DNA from: Platerodrilus igneus
Lineage: Eukaryota > Arthropoda > Insecta > Coleoptera > Lycidae
Length of the DNA stretch: 64,000 nt
NCBI GenBank assembly: GCA_036346225.1
Contig: JARFIW010000003.1
Coordinates: forward strand, 1,364,001-1,428,000
Direction of reading: 5' to 3'
Position numbers and translations under genes: made by a program. Numbering within the stretch: position 1 is the first letter of the stretch; each line of letters begins with the position of its first letter. The notes under the pieces were generated by a model. That model was not told the DNA's origin and did not search any database. It saw nothing but the letters and a program-made list of their open reading frames with translations. Below, in pieces: positions 11,990-23,188 of this stretch.

Positions 11990-13345
11990 TTATAAAAAAT
12001 TGTTTCGATAATTATTATACGAATAAGATTCATCATTTGGCAAAGTTGTGACGAAGATCTGGAAGCTGAGCATAATTGAAAACAGTGTGAAAAAGTGGAC
12101 CTAGAACTAGTTTTTGTATGATTCGTTGTCTTGATATATATGAGGTTTGAATTATTACAATTGAAGATAATTGCTAGAATGTGTTTTATTAAGTATTCTT
12201 TTCCACTATCTTTCATATGGAGCCTGTGAGAGGTGAAGAATTTTGGAGACAGAATGGTGTTTATATCAATATAGAAAAAACTTTCTTCAGCCGATACAAG
12301 AGTGGAATACAAATCAGTCATTACAGTATGTAGAAGTTTATTCAATACATTTCGTCCATTCCAAATAGGGGCACAGATCAAGACTAGACTTGTGACTTTA
12401 GCTATGTTAATTAATAGTTTTTTTGTATTCTGAGAAATATTTATACCTCTTAGTGCATTGTTAGTTCCACCAAGAACATAATCGACTTTGTCAAATTCAT
12501 TTGTGCATGCACTTAAGTTAGTTGTAGCTTCATCAAGGGTAGCATTGGGTTTGCAGTCAACAAATATAGAAAAGTTGATGCAATCAACCAAAAAGTTAAA
12601 GATTGCATAAAAATTTCGAACATGACTGTCGCCAAAAATGAATAATTTTGGTTTTTTTTATCATGCCGGGTAAGTAAGTTTTGTTCAAAGATGTAGAGCA
12701 AGCTACAAGCGAGGGTTGGTTCGTTGTAGCCCTGAAGTTCAATTAATTTTAGGCGAGGAGTGGTCAGAAGTGGTAATAGTAGAAAGCATCCTTTCTGGCA
12801 GGTGAGGACTGCAAATCACATGAAGGTGACAGATCATTTGTGTTATTAATGTCTGTTTGAGAATTGGTCCACTTACTTCCACTTAGAGAACATGTACCAG
12901 AGTTTGATTTTCTTTATCAAGTAATTTCATTTTGGAGGAAATTTCACTTAAATGTTTATTATCCTCATTTAATTTAATGAAAGGGTCCTCCAAAGAAGAG
13001 CTTTCTTCTAAGCAAACATTTAATTGTGCTTTTAAACGTTCAATATGGCGATTTAAGTTATAGCATTCAGATTTTGGATTATCATTTTCAGCTTTTATAT
13101 TCATTAAATCCTCAGCAAAGGCGGTGTATTCATCCACTGTAATGGACATAGTTTTGTTGTTGCAACAACTTACTTTATGATTCTCAATTTTCACGAATTT
13201 ATTGGTTTTGTTTCCAGGCAGCTTTTATGGTAGATTGCATTATAATTAATACAAACATAATTACTATGGAATTTTGCTTTGCAACTGTTGAAAACAAAAC
13301 ATCCTGCCATAACAGTGGCAACTATCTAAAGTCAAAGCCAACTGA
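11990..13345 (-). pseudogene. LINE ORF1: zinc-finger-like, coiled coil, SGNH-esterase-like
   Basis: Read from 13345 downwards. A Cys/His-rich start resembling a PHD-type finger (CINYNAIYHKSCLE and SCCNN) is followed by a charged helical stretch at 12883-13194 with heptad-like Leu spacing (IERLKAQLNVCLEESSSLED). Then comes a stop-containing linker and an SGNH-hydrolase-like domain: block I in KLFIFGDSHVRNF (about 12640), a GGTNN block in DYVLGGTNNALRG (about 12470), and a C-terminal block in FTSHRLHMKDSGKEYL (about 12220) that carries the expected Asp and a nearby His. In CR1-type elements this ORF1 product binds RNA, and the esterase part has been linked to membranes or lipid hydrolysis. At least three frame breaks are present here. 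Confidence 0.75.
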
Positions 13346-13591
13346 AGTAGAGACAATATGGAAGGAAGGAAGGAATTTAAAGAGACTATTCACACTTGTG
13401 AGGTCTTTCACAGTGTCTAACAAGACAGAAAGGTGAGACCACGGAAGGATTTTACTATAGAGAACAGAGGAATTACACTATGGTACATGTTATTTTATGT
13501 TATTTGTTATGTTATGTTTGTTTGTTTATTATGTTGTTCTATTTTATCAATTTTAACTTTCATTCAATACTTTTTATTTTGTTACTAGAAT

Positions 13592-13800
13592 TTTGGATAA
13601 AATAACTACAGTTTTAAGTTTTCCTGCTAAGACACAAAGCTAGTGTTTTTCTATTTTAAGGTTGGTACTACATATGGTATTCGTGGTTGGTTGTTGATTC
13701 GAAGTTTAACGTTTTTGCTTATTATATTATTGTTAAGTATGGAAAATAAAGATTGTATGAAAAATTATTGTTGTGTCTATGAACCCCTAGTGCTCCTACA
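13592..13800 (+). repeat. 5' LTR of small gypsy element
   Basis: About 209 bp ending GTGCTCCTACA, aligned with 16720-16947 over its whole length. The main difference is an extra stretch of about 20 bp in the 3' LTR near 16830-16852. Confidence 0.88.
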
Positions 13801-14031
13801 GCTTCAGGTGTGGGGTTAATAGATACATTACTTTTTCGTGGATGTTACCTGATTAATAATTTTGCAATGGCCACATTGCCGTTTAGTGAAGAGTGTAGTA
13901 GTAATCCTGTATAGCCAACACCACTGATTCCTCCTAGGCTGGAGAGAGGCGATACCGTAACAGTAAATGTTGGGGAACTTATAACTACTGCCATAAACGC
14001 TAATCAAAGCGCACGTGCTACTGATGTTACG

Positions 14032-14790
14032 TTGCAGGATATATCGGTTTTAATCCCAAAGTTTTCGGCGAACCACGGAGAGGACGTCAATTTATGGATC
14101 CAAACTATAGATCAAGTAAATGACGCCTATGCCATTGCTGAAAATGTTCTTTTGTTAGCCGCTGTTAAAAAACTAGAAGGCAAAGCGCTACAGTGCTTTC
14201 ATTCAAAAACCCGAAAATAGATCATTAAGTTATGCAGATTTTAAGGCGAAGATCAAATATATTATTTTTTTGTGTGGAAGCTATAGTTACCTTGCTAAAA
14301 CGGTTTGAAGCACGTAAACTTGATAAAAGTGGAAAGTTTATAGATTATTTTTCGGATAAGGTTATGTTGGGCAATAAACTAAATTTACGTGAAGAGGAGA
14401 TCATTTCGTATATGATCGAAGGTTTTAATAATGTATAATGGCAGGTACAGGCGAAAATGAAGGAGTTTACAACACTTGAGGATTTGTTACGGGTTGTGAA
14501 TTCATTGACCGAATTAGAAAGAAATCAAGATTTCAGGAAATGCCTTCTACCTCCCGTTACAATAAATTTGAAGATAGAAACCTAAGTGCTGTTGCACCAC
14601 TACGTACACCTAAATGTTTTAATTGTAGTCTAACTGAGCACAACAGTCGAAATTGCCCTAAACCTAGACGAGAACAAGGTAGTTGCTTCGAGTGTGGTTC
14701 ACGGGACCACATAATCCGAAATTATCTGTCGAAGAAGATCTCTACGAATTATGACTTGCAATTTTATGTAGTTGATGATAAAGACAATGG
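14032..14790 (+). pseudogene. gag of small gypsy element
   Basis: Three frames in succession. 14032-14220 holds the capsid start (SVLIPKFSANHGEDVNLWIQ and KLEGKALQCF). 14232-14438 continues the capsid (LLKRFEARKLDKSGKFIDYF). 14540-14790 contains two zinc knuckles: CFNCSLTEHNSRNC fits C-x2-C-x4-H-x4-C, while CFECGSRDHIIRNY has lost the last Cys to Tyr. This protein would form the particle and bind RNA. Two frame breaks make it a pseudogene. Confidence 0.8.
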
Positions 14791-16448
14791 GTAGTGATTG
14801 TTTATTAGGTAGGGATTTTATTAGTAACCCGAAAAATGACAAAATTGTATTCGAGGAAGTGAAGTACAAATTATCCCAAAAATCTCACATGAGAAATTTC
14901 TAACAAATGAAATTCTTTTAATCGAGTCAGTGACACCCGTTGCACCTATTTTGAGTACTGACAGTAGTTTCGACCCAACCAATTGGAATCGGGTTAAAAA
15001 TGTTCTAGAGGAAAGCTATTTTCTTCCAGTAAGGCCAGAACAACCTGAAACTAATTATAAAATGTATATTAAATTAAAAAGTGATGAACCAATTTTCTAT
15101 ACACCTAGGCGATTGTCGTTCAACAAAAAGAATGCTTTGTAAGCGATTATAAATGATCTCTTAGCTCGTGGGGTTATACGCGAAAGCGATTTGCCTATTT
15201 GTTCTCCCATAGTAATGGTAAAAAGAAAAGTGGTGAATTTAGGATGTGTGTGGATTACCGTACTTTGAATAAACAGATTACTAGAGATCAATATCCAACG
15301 CCTTTAATTGATAATCATTTAGATCAGTTAAAAAACAAAAATTTCTTCACCAAACTCGATTTAAAAAATACCATTTATCACATGCCGATTGAATTAGATT
15401 GCCATTTTATATTCCTTCAGACATGATTTACAACGTTTTACATACTTATCACAACCAAATGGGTCATGTGGGAGTTGAGAAGGTATTTGAACTAATAACA
15501 AAAACATGCTGGTTTCCACATTTAAAAACTAAAGTTAAAACCCACATAGTCAATTGTTTAAAATATATTGAAATTAACCCCAAATCTGGTAAAAAGGAAT
15601 ATGTGCTACATATTATTCCTAAGGTGGATTTGCCTTTTAAATGTTTACACCTCGACCACTACCATCCTTTAGAGGTTGTTGGGAAATTAAAATTTAAATA
15701 TATTTTGGGAAAAGTCGATGGTTTTACTAAATTTAAAGATTCTATCCCTGCAAAACCACTTCTACGCAAGAAGCAAATAAACATTTAAAATGTTATTTTC
15801 AAGCTTACAGTTGTCCCAGCCAAATCATTACAGATCGTGGTTCTTGTTTCACGTCTAACCAATTCCAAGAATTTATAGAAGAATTTAATATTCAACACGT
15901 TGCAGTAGGAACTGCTGTTTCGAGGGCCAACGGCCAAATGGAAATTATGAATAAAACTTTAACTCCCACGTTGGCAAAGTTGGTGGATGAACGTCAAGAT
16001 ACTTGGGATAAACTTCTACCTGACGTTGTGTTTTATTTTATCAATACCAAAAATAAGTCTACCGATGCTTCGCCGGCTAAATTATTGTTCGGCAGAGAGC
16101 AAGTTGGTAATATAGAAGATAACTTACGTTTAATTCTTGATGAGTTGTTGGATCAAGATAAGGAAAGTATTACTGAGATTAGGTTTAATGCTGCGAAACA
16201 GATTGAGAACTCAACAACAAAATAAGGAGTATTATGACAAAAAACATAAATTACCCCAGAAGTTTAAAGAGGGAGAATATGTTATGGTAGCGAATGTCGA
16301 TACCATAGTTGGAATAAATAAGAAATACCGTGGTCCCTATGTTATAAAAAAAATTTTACCAAACGACCGTTATGTTGTGATCAATATTATTGGCTTCCAG
16401 AATACAACTATGCCATATGACAGAGTCCTAGAAGTTTCCAGATTATAA
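14791..16448 (+). pseudogene. Truncated pol of small gypsy element (RT start plus integrase)
   Basis: After a protease vestige (CLLGRDFI, about 14795) comes the RT N-terminus: YTPRRLSFNKKNAL (to 15140), then EFRMCVDYRTLNKQITRDQYP and FFTKLDLKNTIYHMPI (15199-15400). Directly after that, at about 15405, the sequence jumps to integrase: YHNQMGHVGVEKV of the zinc-binding domain (15440), core fragments (HLDHYHPLEV, GKVDGFTKF, CPSQIITDRGSCF), then TWDKLLPDVVFYFINTKNKS and the C-terminal KYRGPYVIKKILPNDRYVV (16320). The RT palm with YxDD, the thumb and RNase H are missing, about 1 kb compared with a normal pol. Frame breaks occur near 15140, 15790 and 16225. Confidence 0.85.
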
Positions 16449-16719
16449 GCTTATTCAAATTAATTACCTTAAGTCCCAGCTCGATCACTTGAATATCTTG
16501 AATTGTAACTCGATGTTTGGTATATGTACGATTGATTGGTTTATAGCTTATGATGATTTTGCTTATGTTCTAAGCGTTTGATTTAACTATTGTGCTTATT
16601 GTTTATGTAAAATTGCTTATGATGGTTTATGTAAAATTTATGTATGATTTTTGTAGAGAGCTTATGTATTGTTTAGTTTGTGCCTTGATCAGGGCGACCA
16701 AGAGTCAGGATACCCGAGC

Positions 16720-16947
16720 TGTGGATAAAATAACTACATTTTTGAGTTTCCCGCTAAGAAACAAAAATAGTGTTTTCTATTTTGAGGTTAGTACTATGTA
16801 TGGTATTCGTAGTTGATTATTGCTTCGGAGACAGCAAATGGCGGTTTTTAGTTCAACGTTTTTGCCTATTATATTATTGTTAAATATGGAAAATAAAGAT
16901 TGTATGAAAAACTATTGTTGTGTCTATGAACCCCTAGCGCTCCTACA
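16720..16947 (+). repeat. 3' LTR of small gypsy element
   Basis: Begins TGTGGATAAAATAACTAC and ends GCTCCTACA; followed by GAAT. It contains an AATAAA signal (about 16891) that matches the one in the 5' copy. Confidence 0.9.
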
Positions 16948-16951
16948 GAAT

Positions 16952-18479
16952 AAACTCCGTCGAAATTCGATGACAAGACAATGTAATGACCGCTACAAAT
17001 ATCACCTGTAAAGATTGTAAACAGTGCTACCAGCTACATACTTAAAAATGTGATTGTAGTCGTCATTATGTATTTTAAATAAGTATTACAGAAACAACTA
17101 ACCTATGTAATTCTACATCACCAGCGTATTCTTCATCTAAAGACATTAAATTGTCATATTTCACTGCACTAATAACCGGTAAGTAGCCTATAAAACGAAT
17201 CACCAGTAATAAGTGCTGCAAATAAAGTGCACTCGTCTTTTATTTTTTAGACTACTTGCAAGTAAGTGGGTGTCATGATGGATTTCGTCGCTGTTGAATA
17301 TAGAATAAGCAACTGTTCTGAATAAACAATTACGATCACCTAACATTGGAGCAGTGTGACGCCCCATTGCAGCCCAAGTTTATTAAGACTAACGTATTTA
17401 CTAAACAATCCTAAATGCAATAACCACAAAGGAAATACAATCTAGTTATAGAAGCAGTATGTAGAAATATATAGAACAGCTATAAGCAATGCACACCCAA
17501 TAGAAATAAACTTCGATGCCATAAGTACTTCAATCTCAAATGATCATACAGACGTGTTTTGTGTTCATGCACGCGTATCTCACATTCGCATTCTCATTAA
17601 GAGAAACTTGGTCAAACTTCGTTTCAATTCGGTTGCATTCGCTCTGTGTGTTTTAACATGGACGATTATGTTTAATCTAATGACAACTTCAAACGTCGTT
17701 TTTGCCAATAATATTACTGCAGATACATCTTCGATAATAAGCTTTATTGTGGTACTCGAATGATAAAAATCCATTCGGTATTTTCTCAAACCAAGCGTTA
17801 CAAGGAACGGCTTAATGTTTTAAATATATAGGATAGCTGTTTTACACACAACAATTTATCGAACAATTTCTAGAACTTGTTAATATTGAGCATCAAGTCG
17901 GCAAAAAGTATGTATTACATACAAGTTATATATCAATTTCGAGATCTTGGTGCTCATCAATTCAAGCAAACATAGCAAATTCTAATATTTCATCCATTTT
18001 CTGGTTATTTTCTATTATCAACCTACAGGATGTTCTCTGACTATTTTTTTTCCTAAAAAATTATGGGGTTAAGTACTTATTATTTGGTGTTTTGATGAAT
18101 TACATAAAGCAGTGTAATTTTTACTAACGTAAATTAATATAAATCACATCAACGATCTGTAGTAAAGATTGACAAAATTTGTTTCGCAAGTAGTCAGAGC
18201 CTTGTAAACAAATGTAAAATCTAGTTGCACCTCATACACACGAGCGGTTTATCCGTAAAGATCAGATATGTAGAGATTTGATTCGACAGATATGGTTCGG
18301 TTGTATTAAACCTTTCAATGTTCACTAATTGTAATATCAAGTACGAGCAACAAATGCCCATACTGGATTCGAGGTGCTAAACCCGCATTTTAGTGGAGAA
18401 AAATCCTACATTTTAAATGGATTTGATGTGACGTATAGTATTTTAGGTGAGGTAAGGGAACTAATTAGCAAAATCAGTT
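16952..18479. other. Stretch without recognised gene
   Basis: AT-rich DNA. Two antiparallel 69-codon frames at 17554-17789 overlap each other and resemble nothing known. I see no termini that could be paired with the Harbinger relic downstream. Confidence 0.5.
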
Positions 18480-20450
18480 TTTTTAATATGTTACTCAAAG
18501 CAACAAACCGAAGTCTATTACTTGTGCTGGTAGTATCGTACTTGCAGAATGTTTACAAAAAAATAGATTGAGAAGCAAATGGACTAAAAATTGGCTATCA
18601 TGATGAATCGATTTTAGTCACGTCATTCTTGAAAAAACTGCGAGCAACTAATCCACATGATTTTAATAATTACTTTCGAATGGACGAGAATACGTCTAGC
18701 CATCTACTTAATCTAGTTAGCGCATATTTGAGGAAGCAAGATACGGTTATGCGACAAACAATTCCTCCTGAAAAACGACTTATTGCCACTTTTCGATTTC
18801 TAGTTATTGGCAGATCGTACACAGACTTGAAATTTTCTAAGTGCATTGCAGTTCAAATATTAGCACAGCTCATACTTGAGACCAGCCAAGTGATATATAA
18901 TGTATTGAAGTATTACTCAACTCTAATTCATAGAGTCCGGCTGCCAATGGTTTGGGACTGAGAGCAGAGCACACCAAAAAACATTAACATACCATAAACA
19001 CATGCACATACTCACACACCGGTTAGGTATAAGGGGAGAAACGGGTCTGCTTAATTGTTAGACAGTAGACTAACCAGATGATAGAATTAAATAAATAAAT
19101 AATGTATTGGAAAAAAAGATTACATGCAAGTCAGAAATAAGTTTTAATTTCTCAAAAACGTGAAAAGAACACTAAGTACCTTTTTAAAGTAAATATAAAA
19201 GGTATATTTTACAATAACAACTATTAATCAAAGATTATTCAATCTTGTAGTAATTATGTAAAAGTCTATCAAATCGGCAGAACTGCTTCCAGCAGAAGGT
19301 GCAAATCTTCAGTGATCAGGAACAATAAGAGTAGGATTTGCCTTCATGACAACTGTTGTCCGTGCCAACTCATTGAACAATCCTTTTGTTATTACTTGAT
19401 TAATCAACGACTCTGATAAATAAGCTAACGCTGGTGTCATTAACTTTAGTTTAGCCACGATATTTATAGCCATCGCTAAAAGTTCATCAACATCTTGTTG
19501 TCGTGACAAGGAAAAAATATTCATGAATTTCCTCAATTCTGTTGCATTGTCGTTTACTTTTCTTTTTGGCAACCGGAGTCCACTTGAAGATATAGTAAGC
19601 GTTCTTAAAACCTAAATCATAGACATTTTTTAGTGTATTTGTCAGTCCGTGGAATCAACTAAGAAACAGCTAACTTATCAATGGGCATCTTAAATGTTGT
19701 CATTTTTTGCCATGATTGTTCTCGTATGGGGAAAGTCAAATATATAAAATTTTGTTTCCATGTTTGTTTTAAAAAGCTAATAATTGACAAAATCGGAGAT
19801 AGTTAAGGATATCGATTGATTCGAATGTTAATTTTAATTATTTTTTTATGAGTTCCAAGTACCAAATATGGATGGATAAAAATTACGCAAGGTTTCAAAA
19901 AGCATTGGCAAATAATAAATTGCAGAGAAGCACTTGTTGGAAAACACATTCAAATTGAATGTCCACCTTTATCAAGAGGTTGATATATAATTATAAAAAC
20001 TTTTATAGCATTGTACTGATGGCATTAGTTAGTTCCAACTATGAATTCGTGAATGTTGACGTAGCAAAGCAAAGACGATTATTTGATGGTAGAGCTATAT
20101 TGGCAACAAGTTTTATTACTTATTAGTAGAGGATGAACTGCAATTCCCAAACAGACATAAAAACTACAAAAAAAAATTTTTTGTCGTAATTGGAGATGAA
20201 GCTTTTCCTCTACAAGAACATATTTTAAAGCCATTTCAGCAGAAAAATTTGACGAACGATAAACGTGTTTATAATTATCGCATTTCCAAGTGTCGAAATG
20301 TGATTGAGAATACTTTCGGTTTGATGGAATCTAGATTCGGAAATTTACACAGAAAAATATGTATTATTCTTGCTTTTTGTACCCAACATAATTATCTAAG
20401 AAAAACAAATGAATCAATCATATATAACTGCACCATTGTTAGACGATGAA
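18480..20450 (+). pseudogene. PIF/Harbinger transposase relic
   Basis: N-terminal part: SLLLVLVVSYLQNVYKK (about 18520), then KKLRATNPHDFNNYFRMDEN, IPPEKRLIATFRFLVIGRSYTDLKF and ILETSQVIYNVLK (18629-18915), the conserved start of HARBI1-like (DDE_Tnp_4) nucleases. The catalytic part resumes about 930 bp later: ALVGKHIQIECPP (about 19940), MALVSSNYEFVNVDVAKQ (20020), VIGDEAFPLQEHILKPF (20190), YNYRISKCRNVIENTFG (20270) and AFCTQHNYLRK (20380). The Asp expected in the DGKH motif is Val here, so the first catalytic residue is lost. Stops and frame changes are frequent. An antisense fragment of the partner gene sits in the gap. Confidence 0.85.
19261..19610 (-). pseudogene. Possible Harbinger partner protein (Myb/MADF-like gene), C-terminal piece
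   Basis: Minus-strand frame 19309-19572 reads PKRKVNDNATELRKFMNIFSL, VDELLAMAINIVAKLKLMTP and LINQVITKGLFNELA. Harbinger elements carry a second, divergently oriented DNA-binding gene, and a short C-terminal helix of this type fits it. The assignment rests mainly on position and opposite orientation. No DNA-binding domain is visible in the surviving piece. It lies between the two halves of the transposase instead of beside it, which suggests rearrangement. Confidence 0.45.
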
Positions 20451-20658
20451 AATCTGAATAAATTGTAAAATTATTGAAGGAGACTGGAGAAGAGATACCA
20501 TAACAGCCTTTTTTGACTTCAGGCAAATCCAACTAAATCTGTTCCTTTGGAAGCAATAAGTAATGGAGAAAAAGATGTGTTGCAATTATAATATGACTCA
20601 CTAAATCAACTTAATTGTGGTTAAGTTAACATAATTTTGTTAACCAAGCTTAGCAACC

Positions 20659-22428
20659 TGTTACGTTACTTCGAGGCAGTCACTTAGGGCGCCAAATTTA
20701 TGCTACGTTGGGTCGTAGCCGTACGTAACACCAAGAAAATCAAAGAAATGACCGGGCTCAATCGGGGATTAGGGGGGGGGTTGTAGAAAGCAGACCAACA
20801 TACAATGTACGCGGCCGTAAGGAGTTAGTAACAATACCTGCAATAAAAAAAATTAGTCCTCCAAACCTGAAATAAAGAAAAAGCATAGCATGCTGATCGA
20901 GCATAGATTGTTCAGTACTTTGTAGAATGTAAAAAAAACTGTTTAGATAATCTATATAATATAACAACGGTAAAAGCAATACAAAAATTTTTAGTACAAA
21001 GTGAGGTAATATTGGGGAGTAGCAGAAACGTTTCCTCACACACCAATTAAACATAGATCAGACAAAATTTTAACAAAAGATAAATAGGTAAACACAATTG
21101 ATATGAGTAGTCCAGTATTGTTGATTTTTCTTTTTTTTTTTAATAATAGCATGCGATTCTATTGTAAAAGGTATCAGAACGTTAAAGATATGGCAAAACA
21201 ACGGATAGATATTTAAAGTAGTAACAAGTAGGAAATAGTTCAACTTACAAAAGGTCCTTCAGTAACGCTTCCTTGCCATTGAAGTGTGGGATTCACGATG
21301 TCCGGCACTAACGCAGCAATTCACCCTTGACGGTGAGGGTGTTGATAGAACATATCACACGTTACCCTAATCACACCTATGTATTTCACTGGTGTTAGCA
21401 GCAGACATTATCACGCGACAAAACTATGTAGCATTGATAAATTTCTTGTTAATTCTATTTCCTGAGACAATAATTTCGAAATATTTTGTAGCGCTAGTTT
21501 AATTTCAACTGGGACCAAATGTATATTATTTTCATAAACATCCAAAAAGCAGTGAGAAACTTCGACCAATACCTTTGTAAACCGGTAATCGGTTATATTT
21601 CGCAAATAACGAAATTTGCGTAAGCAATGATCTATTTTAGATACTTTGGGGTTGGAAAATTCAGTAACTACAGTATCAACTGTATTTGGATAATCCAAAG
21701 TATGCACTACTCTGATAAGAAAAGGACCGCGAAACTAGATCGCACACACAGTTTAAATATCAAAAGACAAAGCACCAACAAAAAAACACAATTAGTAAAG
21801 CACGCGTAATCACTAAGTCCGTCCGTCAATGTTCCATAACAAGCACGTGCGGTCGAGTAAACCCGTTCGCCTATAAAGCATCTTTCCTTCAAAGGAATCA
21901 GAACTACACTCTACAGTTAATAAACAACTTTTATATCACAAGAAAAACAACTAAAATCGTGTCGTGCTTGTTCATGAACCATTCGAAAAATCATGCCGCA
22001 TTAATTCTCACTATTTTCAAAGCAAAACGGAAAGCAGTATTTTTACCGTAATTAATATATAGGAACAAAGAACAAACTACAACTGCTCATCTGTTTATAT
22101 CAACTCGTTGCTATTACAACCTCTTATCGTTACGTTATCTAGACTTGTATATCCACATAAGGAACAAAATTTATATCCACGGCAAGACAAGAACGATGCA
22201 ATCCACTCATTATAATACGACGCATTCACCTAAGGATGTGTTTCAATCTCGATCACCTAACCACACTATCGATTTGTAGAGAGTGAAAGTCGATAATCGC
22301 GTAATATAATATAAAGGGATTATTCGCAAACGAGTTAATAAATATAAAACATAGAGATAGTAGTTGCAGAAATGTGTTTACGAATTGAGTATAGCGTAAA
22401 ATGTTAAACTACAAAAATGCACGTTACA
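20659..22428 (-). repeat. 3' LTR of large gypsy element (1770 bp)
   Basis: Matches 28014-29553 closely. It contains 205 bp (about 21074-21278) and about 33 bp (about 22330-22365) that the other LTR lacks; because LTRs are identical at insertion, these probably are later deletions in the 5' LTR. A G9 run is present near 20771 in both. Confidence 0.93.
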
Positions 22429-22440
22429 AATTCCCCCCTA
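22429..22440 (-). promoter_or_regulatory. Polypurine tract
   Basis: On the element strand TAGGGGGGAATT lies directly upstream of the 3' LTR start TGTAACG. This is the expected primer for plus-strand DNA synthesis. Confidence 0.8.
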
Positions 22441-22622
22441 GCAAAATAAAGACGTCGGGGTGAGAAAAAAACGACAGACAAGGAACCAAACAAAAAAAAA
22501 ATTATCCGGTTCGAAGGTCCAATACCAGTATAAGAAAGGGACATTTTTCTAAAAAAAGACAAAGTCATCCATCGCAACCAACAACGACAGAACAGGTAAG
22601 GAAAGCATCAAGTAGACACCCA

Positions 22623-23027
22623 ATGAGGATTAAAGGTCTTAGCTACTTTCAAAAACGTCAAAAGACGGATGTCCCCAAAAGGGACATTTCTGTTCTCCAC
22701 CTCAAAGAAAAGTTTTGGCTTCCCGCGGAGAAACCAAGAGGAAAGAAAAAAAAACGAGGAAGAAAACTCGTAGCAAACCAACTAGACGACAAAACTGTCA
22801 ACCTCAAGTGTGCAGCAAAGAAAGAACCAAGACAAAACAAAGGGCAAAGGCAAGCTAGTACACAATCTAGAATACTTCCAACTGAGGTAACACAGATTCG
22901 TATGAAACGATTACTCAAGCAAAGTATGGCTAACAGACCTACAAAAGCGACCAAGTCGAAATCCCTAAAGGAAAAGAAAATAGATCTGAAGCCTACCTCA
23001 AGGAATGCATGTAGAAAGCGACTATAA
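22623..23027 (+). CDS. Antisense basic ORF in large gypsy element, unknown function
   Basis: A 134-codon frame starting with ATG on the strand opposite to gag-pol, in the segment between the end of integrase (23189) and the 3' LTR. The product is very rich in Lys and Arg, with a nuclear-localisation-like cluster KPRGKKKKRGRK at about residues 38-49 and further basic runs (KSKSLKEKKIDLK) near the end; no transmembrane or zinc motif is seen. A splice-donor-like CAGGTAAGG lies at 22597 on the same strand, between LTR and ORF. I do not recognise a family. The plus strand is A-rich here, which by itself favours Lys codons, so the frame may be fortuitous. If expressed, the transcript would start in or near the 3' LTR and run against pol. 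Confidence 0.35.
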   Translation: MRIKGLSYFQKRQKTDVPKRDISVLHLKEKFWLPAEKPRGKKKKRGRKLVANQLDDKTVNLKCAAKKEPRQNKGQRQASTQSRILPTEVTQIRMKRLLKQSMANRPTKATKSKSLKEKKIDLKPTSRNACRKRL

Positions 23028-23188
23028 TAGTCAAAAAGTGAACAAATGGTGGAACTAGCCAGAAGAAAAAGTCACGGGATGGGCTAGCTACAAAATATAA
23101 ATAGGAATACGAAATGGGCGCCAGTGTTTTCGGACACAAGCTTATCAGAGAAAACACAAGACCAAAAAGCCAAGAAAATTACAAATCA

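Larger units (their letters stand above)
9230..13345 (-). mobile_element. CR1-like non-LTR retrotransposon (LINE), decayed
   Basis: A minus-strand element of about 4.1 kb. In order it encodes a zinc-finger-like N-terminus, a coiled coil, an SGNH-esterase-like domain (ORF1), then an apurinic-type endonuclease and a reverse transcriptase (ORF2). The coiled-coil plus esterase ORF1 is known from CR1-group elements. The reading frame is broken many times. The 3' end meets the TA duplication of the pogo-like element at 9228; the LINE tail probably resumes at 4655 and ends in the (AT)n tract at 4539. Confidence 0.85.
13592..16947 (+). mobile_element. Ty3/gypsy LTR retrotransposon, internally deleted
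   Basis: Direct repeats at 13592-13800 and 16720-16947 are the LTRs. The 3' copy has canonical TG...CA ends; the 5' copy starts TTTTGG by one substitution. A perfect 4-bp duplication GAAT flanks the element (13588-13591 and 16948-16951), so the boundaries are secure. Inside, on the plus strand, are a gag with CCHC motifs and a shortened pol. At about 3.36 kb the element lacks most of protease, the RT palm with YxDD, RNase H and the start of integrase. Confidence 0.9.

Noticed and set aside
13227..13436. 69-codon plus-strand frame next to the small gypsy element
   Set aside because: It overlaps the antisense Cys-rich start of the LINE ORF1 and shows no known motif.
17554..17789. Pair of overlapping 69-codon frames on opposite strands
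   Set aside because: Mutual shadows without motif or supporting context.
21411..21707. 98-codon minus-strand frame inside the LTR, also present at 28562-28858
   Set aside because: It opens with GTG, has no ATG at its start, and its conservation only mirrors the high identity of the two LTRs. No motif is visible.
22658..22954. Hydrophobic minus-strand frame in env position of the large gypsy element
   Set aside because: It is the exact shadow of the basic antisense frame, with no signal peptide, cleavage site or transmembrane architecture of an envelope.
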